Assembly (NCBI RefSeq): GCF_031326345.1
Contig: NZ_CP133671.1
Location: 5,967,001-6,031,000 of the forward strand
Direction: 5' to 3'
DNA: 64,000 nt
Source of the DNA: Aureispira sp. CCB-E
Lineage (GTDB): Bacteria; Bacteroidota; Bacteroidia; Chitinophagales; Saprospiraceae
The notes below the pieces were generated by a model. The model was not told the origin of the DNA. It did not search any database and was given only the letters and a program-made list of their open reading frames with translations. Positions 37,013 to 45,969 of the stretch are shown piece by piece. Numbering within the stretch: the stretch's first letter is position 1; each line of letters opens with the position of its first letter. Both the position numbers and the translations under genes were made by a program.

Positions 37013-38800
37013 ATGAAAAATATAAGAAACTTTTGCATTATCGCACATATTGACCACGGAAAGTCGACTCTAGCAGACCGTATGCTGGAAATGACACAAA
37101 CCATTTCGGAACGCAAAATGCAAGACCAAGCCTTGGATAGTATGGACTTGGAGCGTGAGCGTGGTATTACCATTAAATCCCACGCCATTCAACTCAACTA
37201 TGTTCAAGATGGCGAAGAATACATCTTCAACTTGATTGACACTCCTGGTCACGTAGATTTTTCTTACGAAGTTTCTCGTTCTATTGCCGCCTGTGAAGGT
37301 GCCCTGCTTTTGGTAGATGCCGCTCAAGGTGTTCAAGCGCAAACCATTTCTAACTTATACCTCGCTTTAGAGAATGATTTGGAAATTATTCCTGTCTTGA
37401 ACAAAGTGGATATGCCATCTGCTATGGTTGATGAAATGTCAGAGGAAGTTGTAGATTTGTTGGGTTGTGAGATCGAAGATATTATTCTCGCTAGTGGAAA
37501 AACTGGTTTGGGCTTAGATAACATTTTTAGAGCCATCGTGGAACGCATTCCTCCTCCAGAAGGAGATCCAGAAGCGCCTTTACAAGCCATGATTTTTGAC
37601 TCTATGTTTGATAAGTATCGTGGTGTTATTGCCTACTATCGTGTCTTTAATGGTCGATTAAAGAAAAACGATGCCATTCGTTTCTTTAATACAGAAAGCG
37701 ATTTCTTTGCCAATGAAATTGGTATTTTAAAAATGGATCAAGTTCCTCAAGAATCTATCGAAGCAGGAAATGTAGGCTATGTAATCACAGGAACCAAAGA
37801 TTCTAAGGAAGTAAAAGTTGGGGATACCATCACCTTGCAAGAGCGTCCTTGTGAAGAAGCTATCCAAGGTTTTGAAGATGTCAAACCAATGGTTTTTGCG
37901 GGTTTATTCCCTATTGACAACGATGATTTTGAAGATTTGCGAGATGCTTTGGAGAAATTGCAATTGAATGATGCTTCTCTTATCTTTCAACCAGAAACCT
38001 CTATTGCTTTAGGTTTTGGATTCCGTTGTGGTTTCTTGGGTATGTTGCATCTAGAAATTATTCAAGAACGTTTGGAACGTGAATACGATCAAAATGTCTT
38101 AACTACAGTTCCTAACGTTAGCTATTTTGCTTATACCAAAAAAGGCGAAAAACTAACCATCAATACGCCAAATGATTTACCAGATGTTACGATTTTGGAT
38201 TATGTAGAAGAGCCTTATATTCGTGCTCAAATTATCTCTAAACCAGAGTACATTGGAGGAATCATCAAGCTTTGTATGGACAAACGAGGTATTCTCAAAA
38301 ACCAACAGTACCTTACGCCTAGTCGACTAGAGTTGACATTTGAATTGCCTTTAGCTGAAATTGTTTTTGACTTTTATGATCGCTTGAAAACTATTTCTCG
38401 TGGTTATGCTTCTTTTGACTATACTCCATTGGATTATCGTCAATCGGACTTGGTCAAACTAGATGTGTTGTTGAATGGAGAAAGTGTGGATGCTTTCTCT
38501 AGTTTGATTCACCGTACCAAGGCCGTTGCTTTTGGTAAAAGGATGTGTGCCAAGCTAAAAGATATTCTTCCCAAACAACAGTTTAAAATTGCTATCCAAG
38601 CAGCAATTGGTGCTAAAATTGTTGCTCGTGAAAATATCTCGGCACTTCGTAAAGATGTTACAGCAAAATGTTATGGTGGTGATATTTCTCGTAAACGTAA
38701 ATTATTAGAAAAACAGAAAAAAGGTAAGAAAAGAATGCGCGAAGTAGGAAATGTTCAAGTTCCTCAAAAAGCATTTTTAGATGTTCTAAAACTAGATTAG
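37013..38800 (+). CDS. lepA: elongation factor 4 (LepA)
   Basis: 595 residues from the ATG at 37013, the family's usual length; the longer reading would need a TTG and adds no conserved residues. G-domain motifs are AHIDHGKST (G1), a switch-region [15 protein letters not shown] (G3) and NKVDMPSA (G4). The LepA-specific C-terminal domain, including [21 protein letters not shown] and [22 protein letters not shown], is complete. It is a ribosome-associated GTPase acting on stalled or back-translocated ribosomes. A strong terminator follows. Confidence 0.98.
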   Translation: MKNIRNFCIIAHIDHGKSTLADRMLEMTQTISERKMQDQALDSMDLERERGITIKSHAIQLNYVQDGEEYIFNLIDTPGHVDFSYEVSRSIAACEGALLLVDAAQGVQAQTISNLYLALENDLEIIPVLNKVDMPSAMVDEMSEEVVDLLGCEIEDIILASGKTGLGLDNIFRAIVERIPPPEGDPEAPLQAMIFDSMFDKYRGVIAYYRVFNGRLKKNDAIRFFNTESDFFANEIGILKMDQVPQESIEAGNVGYVITGTKDSKEVKVGDTITLQERPCEEAIQGFEDVKPMVFAGLFPIDNDDFEDLRDALEKLQLNDASLIFQPETSIALGFGFRCGFLGMLHLEIIQERLEREYDQNVLTTVPNVSYFAYTKKGEKLTINTPNDLPDVTILDYVEEPYIRAQIISKPEYIGGIIKLCMDKRGILKNQQYLTPSRLELTFELPLAEIVFDFYDRLKTISRGYASFDYTPLDYRQSDLVKLDVLLNGESVDAFSSLIHRTKAVAFGKRMCAKLKDILPKQQFKIAIQAAIGAKIVARENISALRKDVTAKCYGGDISRKRKLLEKQKKGKKRMREVGNVQVPQKAFLDVLKLD

Positions 38801-38834
38801 ACCACTCAAAGCTTTACCATCAACGCATATTCTA

Positions 38835-38885
38835 CTCTAAATACTTCTTTCTGTTCTTTACCAAAGAAGTATTTAGAGTTTTTTT
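38835..38885 (+). terminator. strong intrinsic terminator after lepA
   Basis: A perfect 16-bp stem (38835-38850 with 38863-38878, left arm CTCTAAATACTTCTTT) with a 12-nt loop is followed by seven T residues. It lies 34 bp after the stop codon. Confidence 0.92.
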
Positions 38886-38935
38886 ATTTATCCATGGCTC
38901 ATCCAATAATAAAGAATTCACTATCATTGAACATC

Positions 38936-41011
38936 CTAATTGATGCTAAAGGATTTGACATATACTTTGTTCGGGTGGGTTAATTTCACCCAATAAATTC
39001 CTTGAGACCAACCTTTTAAACTAATCCTTGATATTGTATTTTGATTGAGTTCAATCTGCTGAATTCGTCCCATTGGATCTATAATTTCAAGCTTTTCTGT
39101 TTGAGGCAGCACTTCAATTATAACCTGTTCGTAAGCAGGGTTTGGATAAATTTTGAATACATCCATCTCCTTTATTAAACTTAGATTGGTATACGTAATG
39201 CTATTAGAAGGATTAGACGTACAATTGCCTTGGTTGACGACCGTGTAGTAATTTCCTAATTGTGTCAAAACATAAAAAGAATCTGTGGCACCAGCAATTA
39301 ATCCGTTGGCATCGTACCATTGATTTCCTGTTGATGCTGATGAAAACAAGGTATCTGATTCTTGTGTAATAATAGGATTCATATCAATAGGAATATGCAC
39401 GACATGAGCTATCTCAAAATCAAAATATTGTACAGCGGTATCGGGCCAATTGGGGTGCCCTAATGCCGATGTATCCTCTACTGTGAACTGCGTTCTAATT
39501 CGACAAGAATAGCGTCCTGTATCGTTTGCTGTTGCTAATGAATTATTATAACTAGCATTCGTTGCTCCTGTCAATGGCATACTATCCAAAAACCATTGAT
39601 ACAACAAATCAGGATGTACCATAGGAGCAGTTAATTGCAAAGAACCACTTCCGCAAATTTCAATCGTTGCAACAACAGGTGTATCTACATCAGGGTATTC
39701 AAAACGACCATTGACAGGCAAATGATCCGAAGGATCAAAAATATCCCACAAATCATCGTCAATCGCTCGATAAACCCAAACCTTAGTGTAACAATCAATT
39801 GGTACCAAATGCTTTCGATCGCCCCATACGTGGTCAATAATATTGCCTGAATCTCGTGTCACATCTGTAGAGGCATGAAAGCCTTTGTGCAACCCAATAA
39901 TAGGATTTAAAGAATCTATCAAATCTGGATATTGAACAGATGACGCATCTGTATTCATATCTCCCCCCAATATTACCGCCTCATCGACAGGAATATTTTG
40001 CGCAGCAATAAAATCACGTTGCTCTCCAAATTGCTCTTTTTTTATTGCAATATCATTAGGGTTCCCTCCCGCTTCCATATGCGTTCCAAAAACATGGTAC
40101 TTCTTTCCTAGTTTATTAATTTTAGCATATAAAATCCCTTTCGCAGCAAAGCAGTCGCCTGAATTGTTATCACAAGAACGATAATCATATTCATCCTCCA
40201 ACTCAATTGGCCAACGGCTAAAGATAATCACTCCACCGTTCTCAATTATTTGCCCATCGTTGAGAATATCTGTTTGATACGAGAATCCTGCTGCTTGCAT
40301 GGCAGGGACTAAGTTGTTGTTTCGGGCTGCATCTTCAAACGCCTCTTGAAAAATAACGACATCTTGATATGGACTGATATATCTAGGAATCACATCGGCA
40401 CGCTCAGCAGCATCAAACGTACCAATAGGAGGTGGCAAAAATTTGATATTGTACGACAAAACATTGATTACATTGGGATTCGAAAAATCGGCAGAATCAA
40501 TTGTATATTTGGGGCGGTTGTCTTGGATGGCAAATACAATATCTCTATTAAAAAAAGCATCGGTTCCATCTGGTTTGTATTTAACGGTTACAGGCAAATT
40601 TCCAAACATCAGACTTTCTTCATAAAAACCTCCATCATCGTACCACGGATGGTTAAAATTAGAACCTTTCAATGAATGCTCCATATCACTACCTATAAAA
40701 TTTCCTTCTAGTTTTAGTTGTAATTGTAGCGTGTCGGTACCATGCCATACATAAACATCAAAATAAAAGGTTTCTCCATTGTGTATTCCGTTATTTCGAT
40801 TCGTTTCTAAGAGTTCTTTGCGCATCTCCCAAGCCTCCACATCTGTTGCTTTTAGAGACCATTCGTTGGCATCCATCGTATGCGTTCCTGATTGTACAGC
40901 TGTTACGCCAAATTCCAGCTCTGTATTATTCTGAAAAAAAATAGAGGTACTCTGTGCTTGTGCACTTATTGACAAAGTAATCGCAATCAAAAATCCCAAC
41001 AATATTAGCAT
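38936..41011 (-). CDS. T9SS-secreted sphingomyelinase-like phosphodiesterase
   Basis: 691 residues. A signal peptide (to about 20) and a beta-sandwich-like region (20-170) precede an endonuclease/exonuclease/phosphatase-fold domain at about 180-440 that resembles bacterial neutral sphingomyelinases. Key residues are Asn188 (LSYNIKF), Glu223 (VIFQEAF), His311 (HVFGTHMEAG), Asp351 and Asn353 (GGDMNTD), Asp393 and the final Asp429-His430 (PSDHLPV), as in Bacillus sphingomyelinase C. Ig-like segments and a C-terminal T9SS sorting domain (IYPNPAYEQVIIEV, ending KVYVKSFSIN) follow. It probably cleaves sphingomyelin or a related phospholipid outside the cell. Confidence 0.85.
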   Translation of the reverse strand: MLILLGFLIAITLSISAQAQSTSIFFQNNTELEFGVTAVQSGTHTMDANEWSLKATDVEAWEMRKELLETNRNNGIHNGETFYFDVYVWHGTDTLQLQLKLEGNFIGSDMEHSLKGSNFNHPWYDDGGFYEESLMFGNLPVTVKYKPDGTDAFFNRDIVFAIQDNRPKYTIDSADFSNPNVINVLSYNIKFLPPPIGTFDAAERADVIPRYISPYQDVVIFQEAFEDAARNNNLVPAMQAAGFSYQTDILNDGQIIENGGVIIFSRWPIELEDEYDYRSCDNNSGDCFAAKGILYAKINKLGKKYHVFGTHMEAGGNPNDIAIKKEQFGEQRDFIAAQNIPVDEAVILGGDMNTDASSVQYPDLIDSLNPIIGLHKGFHASTDVTRDSGNIIDHVWGDRKHLVPIDCYTKVWVYRAIDDDLWDIFDPSDHLPVNGRFEYPDVDTPVVATIEICGSGSLQLTAPMVHPDLLYQWFLDSMPLTGATNASYNNSLATANDTGRYSCRIRTQFTVEDTSALGHPNWPDTAVQYFDFEIAHVVHIPIDMNPIITQESDTLFSSASTGNQWYDANGLIAGATDSFYVLTQLGNYYTVVNQGNCTSNPSNSITYTNLSLIKEMDVFKIYPNPAYEQVIIEVLPQTEKLEIIDPMGRIQQIELNQNTISRISLKGWSQGIYWVKLTHPNKVYVKSFSIN

Positions 41012-41034
41012 AACAATTCATTTAAAATTAATAG

Positions 41035-41090
41035 GTCGTTACTTCAATAGTCAACTGTGCTGTAACTATGTATTCGTGAACTACCATAAA
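41035..41090. repeat. degenerate dispersed-repeat fragment
   Basis: GTCGTTACTTCAATAGTCAA and TGTGCTGTAACTATGTATTC are a diverged version of the TAGTTAGCTGCGCTGCTACT module. It lies between the divergent sphingomyelinase and LytTR genes, where both promoters must be. Confidence 0.4.
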
Positions 41091-41242
41091 ATGACAAAAG
41101 GGGCTTGCTTCTAATTTAATGAAAATTCGTGAGATCTATTCTATCTTTTATATTTTGCTTTTGCTAGATGCCAATAAACGCATTTATTTACCTATTTTGT
41201 CGCCAATTAATAGCCTATTTCTAATGTACGATACTTACTGTT

Positions 41243-42136
41243 TTGACCTACTTAATTCAGCTTTCCAATAAACCTTATCCCTATTTATTTTCTACCAAAA
41301 GAAACACAATTATTGCTATTGTCTTAGGCTTATTGGTCTATATTGTTAATACAACAACTCTAACAGAAAATCATATTATAGAAAACTATGTTTTGAGCAA
41401 AACATGGGCTTGTGTTTTTGCAGGACTGGTAACATTTGGCAGTATCATTTTAGTAACAGAAATGATACCTCGTTTATTTTTCAAACCTGAATTAAAAGAA
41501 AACTGGACTGTAGGAAAAGAAAGTTTACTAATTTTATTCCTCTTATTCGTCATCGCAATATCTAATAATTTCTTATCCTTTATTATTAGCCAAACGCAAA
41601 ATACCGTTGATATTCTATCCAGCTTTCTAAATGCTTCTTTTTATGTGATAATCATTGGTACGACTCCCACTATTTTAATTATTTGGATCAACTACACCTT
41701 GCTACTAAGAGAAAATCTAAAACAAATATCTTTCTATAACAAGGAGTTGGAAACCAAGGTTAAAGCAATTCAAAATACTACGCCAGACCTAATTGAAATT
41801 CCTACGCATAATAAAAATGAAATCCTACAACTTAATCTTGATTCGTTTTTATTTGCCAAAACAGAAGGCAACTATATCGATGTATTCATAAAAAATGCAG
41901 ACAAAATAGAATATAAAGCCTATCGGCTCACCCTTCAGAAACTAGAAGAAGCACTCAAAGCTTATCCTTTTATTTCCAAAACACATCGTTCTTACATTGT
42001 TAATGTCAAAAATATTAGCAGTACGTCAGGAAATGCTCGAAATTATCGCATTCATTTTGAGGGCACAACACATGAAGTCCCTGTTTCTAGAAATAAGTTT
42101 CAAACATTTAAAGAAGCATTTGGTTCTAATGCCTAG
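41243..42136 (+). CDS. membrane-anchored LytTR-family transcriptional regulator
   Basis: 297 residues. Four hydrophobic segments lie in 1-160 (for example TIIAIVLGLLVYIV, ACVFAGLVTFGSII, LLILFLLFVIAIS and VIIIGTTPTILIIW). A short coiled linker and a C-terminal LytTR DNA-binding domain (about 195-295) follow, with FLFAKTEGNYIDVFI, FISKTHRSYIVNVKNI and VPVSRNKF. The reading frame has no ATG near the start: TTG at 41243 is the best start, and an ATG at 41224 is in another frame. It may regulate the divergent sphingomyelinase gene, which is an inference from position. Confidence 0.8.
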   Translation: MTYLIQLSNKPYPYLFSTKRNTIIAIVLGLLVYIVNTTTLTENHIIENYVLSKTWACVFAGLVTFGSIILVTEMIPRLFFKPELKENWTVGKESLLILFLLFVIAISNNFLSFIISQTQNTVDILSSFLNASFYVIIIGTTPTILIIWINYTLLLRENLKQISFYNKELETKVKAIQNTTPDLIEIPTHNKNEILQLNLDSFLFAKTEGNYIDVFIKNADKIEYKAYRLTLQKLEEALKAYPFISKTHRSYIVNVKNISSTSGNARNYRIHFEGTTHEVPVSRNKFQTFKEAFGSNA

Positions 42137-42245
42137 AATCCAAAAACTTCTCAACCCAATCATATCAATAATGCCTTCGCTATTCCATCAAGGTCTGTGA
42201 CCAAGCGAAGTAACGAAGGACATAAGTTATTAGTCAGGCAATACG

Positions 42246-42872
42246 TTAAAAGGAATAACTAGCTCCTAAACCAATTAAAAATCTTGAATCAAAGTCGGCA
42301 GGGCGACTCCTTCCTTCGTCCAAAAATCCTTTTAGAGACAACCAAACAGACGCTTGTATGGTAAATTGCCCTAGTGTATACCCTATCCCCTGCGTAAATC
42401 CATAATTAAAATAAACGTAATCATTTTTATACGTTTCTACGATGCCATAGTGCGGCATTTTTAAAGTGCCTTTAGAGCGCAGGTGTGTTAATCCAACAAA
42501 AGGTTCTAAAGATAGATACAACGTTTTCTTTTTAAAAGGATAGAAAACAATGTCTAGCACCGTATACAAACCAATATCTTTGGTATATCCATCTACCTTG
42601 TCCGAAAAGAGGTTGTCGGACTCCGATATATAACTATACTGATGTGCCATGCCACAATATAGATTCAAATGCTTCCTGTTATAAAAATTGAACTTGCCTT
42701 TGGCGATAAAACCATAGTTAAATCCATAACTCATATTGAGCACATCGTAGGTGTGTAGGAGTTCAACTTTCCATAATTGGTGCGATGATTTCGGTGTTTT
42801 TTTCTCTGGCTCCTGTGCCCATATTGACGAAAAAGAAAAGAGCATTAACCATAAAAAAGAATAGATTTTCAT
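42246..42872 (-). CDS. outer-membrane beta-barrel-like protein
   Basis: 208 residues from the ATG at 42870-42872, 10 bp after the stop of the esterase gene. The longer start would overlap that gene, while this one gives a signal peptide (KIYSFLWLMLFSFSSIWAQ). The mature part alternates hydrophobic and aromatic residues in strands (MSYGFNYGFIAKGKFNFYN, DYVYFNYGFTQGIGYTLGQF) and ends with an aromatic residue (ASYSF), as barrels do. No named family is recognised. It is co-transcribed with the upstream esterase. Confidence 0.65.
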   Translation of the reverse strand: MKIYSFLWLMLFSFSSIWAQEPEKKTPKSSHQLWKVELLHTYDVLNMSYGFNYGFIAKGKFNFYNRKHLNLYCGMAHQYSYISESDNLFSDKVDGYTKDIGLYTVLDIVFYPFKKKTLYLSLEPFVGLTHLRSKGTLKMPHYGIVETYKNDYVYFNYGFTQGIGYTLGQFTIQASVWLSLKGFLDEGRSRPADFDSRFLIGLGASYSF

Positions 42873-42882
42873 AAGATTTATT

Positions 42883-43695
42883 TTATAGGATGATTGAAAG
42901 TGCATTTTTGAAACTTATAATTGGACTATTGCGGTGCGATACGTGGCTCAACCGTTCGTAATCAAGGCTTAAACCTGTGTAATTTCTTGTTAGTAATTTG
43001 TTCTTAAAAGCATTAAAAAATAAGTTGATAGACGCTCCTTCCAAATCACCAACAGTCATATATATTCGCTTGTCTAAGCTATCTCGTTGGTTATAATATT
43101 GTTGCTCTAGATCAAACAAATAAGCATCTTTCCACATAAGATTGGGGCTAATAGCTATGCTGTTGTCAAAAGGATTAGGATGTTCTTGTTGAAATAAAAT
43201 ATACAAGGCAAAGTAGCCGCCTAAAGAATGACCATAAATAGTACGTGCCTTACTTTTGACTCCCATTTCCGTTTCAACTTTAGGAATTAGTTGGTTATTG
43301 ATAAATTGAATAAATTCTTTTGCACCTCCAGATGCATTGGGGAAATCGTTGTCTTTGGGAAAAGAATAATCTCTTCCTCTTTGGGTGTTACCTACATACC
43401 CAATGCCTATCAAAATAACATCTTCTCGTTGTTGATTTGAGATAACAGCACTCGCTTCGTCAAAATAATCGTCGCCATCTAATAAGTAAATCGTATGGTA
43501 CTTTTTAGTGGCATCATAGGTCTTTGGATAAGCGATTTTTAGGTCGTATTGAGTTTCGGTATAAGTGGATTGAAGGGTAAAAGAATCTTGTTTTTTTCCT
43601 GTCACGAATGTTTCTTTTTGGCAACTATAAAAGCTGCACCAAGCCATCCATAAACATAACATACAAATGGAATTCTGAGCCGTTTTTTTCATCAT
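42883..43695 (-). CDS. esterase D-like alpha/beta hydrolase lipoprotein
   Basis: 270 residues with a lipoprotein-like signal (WCSFYSC) and the EsxA/esterase D fold. The nucleophile motif is GHSLGGYFALYILF. YHTIYLLDGDDYF is the usual lead strand of the putative esterase family (PF00756), and the late His is in SHVSHRNSP. This family includes siderophore and feruloyl esterases. The substrate is unknown. It precedes the outer-membrane barrel gene by 10 bp, so the two may act together at the envelope. Confidence 0.8.
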   Translation of the reverse strand: MMKKTAQNSICMLCLWMAWCSFYSCQKETFVTGKKQDSFTLQSTYTETQYDLKIAYPKTYDATKKYHTIYLLDGDDYFDEASAVISNQQREDVILIGIGYVGNTQRGRDYSFPKDNDFPNASGGAKEFIQFINNQLIPKVETEMGVKSKARTIYGHSLGGYFALYILFQQEHPNPFDNSIAISPNLMWKDAYLFDLEQQYYNQRDSLDKRIYMTVGDLEGASINLFFNAFKNKLLTRNYTGLSLDYERLSHVSHRNSPIISFKNALSIIL

Positions 43696-43921
43696 AATAA
43701 TTGTTTTTTAAATTGATAATTATGACTCAAAGGTAAAATTACAATTCAGGTAAAAATCTCATATAAAACCACTTGGGATAAAGTGGCGTTTTTTTGTGAT
43801 GAGTTGACAAGGATAAAAGTGTTTTTTAAAAAAATTTTTAACCGCAATAGGGAGGTACCATTTTTTTGTCGACTTACTAGCAAATTCAATGTTCATAAAG
43901 TATCTAAAAAACACAATAATC

Positions 43922-45406
43922 ATGATCACAGGCATACCTATTATCACCAAAATAAAACCTGTCCAAATTGTTCCTCTTAGTTCGGGAAGTAAAAAATTAG
44001 CTACCGACCAAAAAGGAGGAATATTTCAAACCAACTTAAAAAATAATTTAAAAGTTTTATCCAATGCATTGAGAGAAAATGAGACCGAAGCCGTAGGAAC
44101 AAGTGTTACTGCTGTAATTGTTTTGGGAGCAACAACGATGAGCGACACAATAGCCAATGATGTCTGTCTATTACTTTCCGAAAGCAAAGCAGGTCTGTTT
44201 AAAAGTGCTCTAAAAAATATTGACAAATTTGTAAAAAAAGGAACCAAAGAAATTGCAACTTGTCGATTTGTCTATGAAGGCAAAAAGGAAAACAATACGC
44301 TTATCTTGGGCATAGAAATATTGCCTGCGTGCAAAATGAAAATGGCTCCTGTTATCAAATGGCTTAACAAGGTAGGAAAACCTACCAATTTAAAGTTTGA
44401 AATGGCAACAGGAATCAAACCAGAGGAATCAACTTCGGAAGAGACAACTCAGATAGAAACACCAACGTCTAGTAGTCCTAAATTGAGTATTCTAGAGCAA
44501 CTTATTCAGCGCTTAGAAAATGCAGAAAATGACTACAAACTAACTCCTACTTCTGATAATCTAATGGCATGGGGCAAAGTTTTGGCAAAATTCAAACAGG
44601 TCTTGGCAAAACAACCTGAAAATGACAACTTAAAAAGTACGTTTAAAGAATGGTTGTTAAAATATAACCTTGTCAAAAAGCAATCCGAAACTAATACGGA
44701 TACAGACGCTAACTCTTCCAAAGAAATATTAGATCGTCGCTTAACGGATTTAGAAAATAACCTTAAAACATCAAAGGACGACTCTTTGTCCGAACTACTT
44801 CAACTTATGGCTGTTTGCCAAGAAATTCGGGTGCAACCTAGTTTTAAAACAATTCTCAAAGAGAATGTTGATTTGATGAATCGTTTTAAGCGTATCCGAA
44901 AACAACTTCAGATTTTGCTTCAAAAAGATAACGACCAATTTGACGAAATGCAATCGTTGTTGGAAAGCCCTTCTACTATTACAGAAAAATTTCAATTAGA
45001 ACTGGATGACTTGTGGTTTGCCTTTTCCCAACAAACACAAACAACAGAGAGTTTCAATGATATTTTAGCCAACGATATGGTTGAAATGAAAGCAACCGTC
45101 AAACAATTTCAACAAACTGTAGAGGCACAGGCTAAGGGGATGTTAGAAGCTTCTAAAATTCTAAAAATAGGTAATCCTGTTGAAATTTCTCAACAAATGA
45201 CGGTCATTCGAAGCGGCATTGTTAAACTCAAAGAGACGATGACAGCAAGAATAAAAACTATTGAAACAATTGCCAAAGAATTGGCACAATTGGAAGTCGA
45301 TTTCCTTGCTACCGAGGATTTAAAGCTGCGACAAACGATCTTTAGTAAAGTTGAAAACTTAACTAATAATTTGGCGCAAAACAGTGCTTCCGTTTCAATC
45401 TTTTAG
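43922..45406 (+). CDS. uncharacterised protein, first of a three-gene unit
   Basis: 494 residues from the ATG at 43922. The N-terminal 120 residues form a compact predicted alpha/beta region (TSVTAVIVLGATTMSDTIANDVCLLLSES). A Ser/Thr/Glu-rich linker (about 155-185) and then helices and coiled coil with many Lys and Gln follow to the end. It has no signal peptide or membrane helix. I do not recognise the family. Spacing of 51 bp to the next gene, and 101 bp to the third, suggests an operon. All three are rich in Lys and Gln helices and probably interact. A chaperone or structural role is only a guess. Confidence 0.6.
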   Translation: MITGIPIITKIKPVQIVPLSSGSKKLATDQKGGIFQTNLKNNLKVLSNALRENETEAVGTSVTAVIVLGATTMSDTIANDVCLLLSESKAGLFKSALKNIDKFVKKGTKEIATCRFVYEGKKENNTLILGIEILPACKMKMAPVIKWLNKVGKPTNLKFEMATGIKPEESTSEETTQIETPTSSSPKLSILEQLIQRLENAENDYKLTPTSDNLMAWGKVLAKFKQVLAKQPENDNLKSTFKEWLLKYNLVKKQSETNTDTDANSSKEILDRRLTDLENNLKTSKDDSLSELLQLMAVCQEIRVQPSFKTILKENVDLMNRFKRIRKQLQILLQKDNDQFDEMQSLLESPSTITEKFQLELDDLWFAFSQQTQTTESFNDILANDMVEMKATVKQFQQTVEAQAKGMLEASKILKIGNPVEISQQMTVIRSGIVKLKETMTARIKTIETIAKELAQLEVDFLATEDLKLRQTIFSKVENLTNNLAQNSASVSIF

Positions 45407-45457
45407 TTGTATCCTATCCTAATGCTCTCTTTTAAATTACTATAAAAAAACACAGTT

Positions 45458-45868
45458 ATGCCAACATATGTAGCGCAAGAAAAAATGCGAAAAATGCTAG
45501 AAGATTCTAGTTCTAACCAAGCAGCAAAATTAATTTACGAACAATTAAGCTTTTTTATAGATGCTATTGTTAATGCTCTTGGCGAAGCAGAAGATGGAGT
45601 CGTCCAAATGAAGCCAATTGATACCAGTCGCCAAAAGGTAATTGATACGATGAAAGAACAAAACAAAACTGACTTGGTCAAAGATTTTGAGAGTTATGCT
45701 CAAAAAGCGGTTCAGCTTGTTCAGAAGGTCATTGATGCCATTGACCAAGCATTAGAAAAAGCTTCTTATGAGGATTTGGAAGATTTAGATTTTTACTTCT
45801 TAACCTCTTCTTCTGTCCCCTTACTTGAAGAAGAGTTGGATCAACACTTACAAAGTTTTGAAGTCTAG
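45458..45868 (+). CDS. uncharacterised small helical protein, second of a three-gene unit
   Basis: 136 residues, acidic and almost entirely helical (IYEQLSFFIDAIVNALGEAE, FESYAQKAVQLVQKVIDAIDQALEKA). It carries no signal or membrane segment. The size, acidity and position between two larger proteins resemble an effector chaperone or immunity partner, but this is inference. The family is not recognised. Confidence 0.6.
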   Translation: MPTYVAQEKMRKMLEDSSSNQAAKLIYEQLSFFIDAIVNALGEAEDGVVQMKPIDTSRQKVIDTMKEQNKTDLVKDFESYAQKAVQLVQKVIDAIDQALEKASYEDLEDLDFYFLTSSSVPLLEEELDQHLQSFEV

Positions 45869-45969
45869 CACTGCCCTACCTCCTCTCTTTCTATTCATTA
45901 TTTTTCAAAAAACCTAAGATGCTTATTGGTGAAAAGTCAATCCATCATCTTATTACAAATATAACTATC

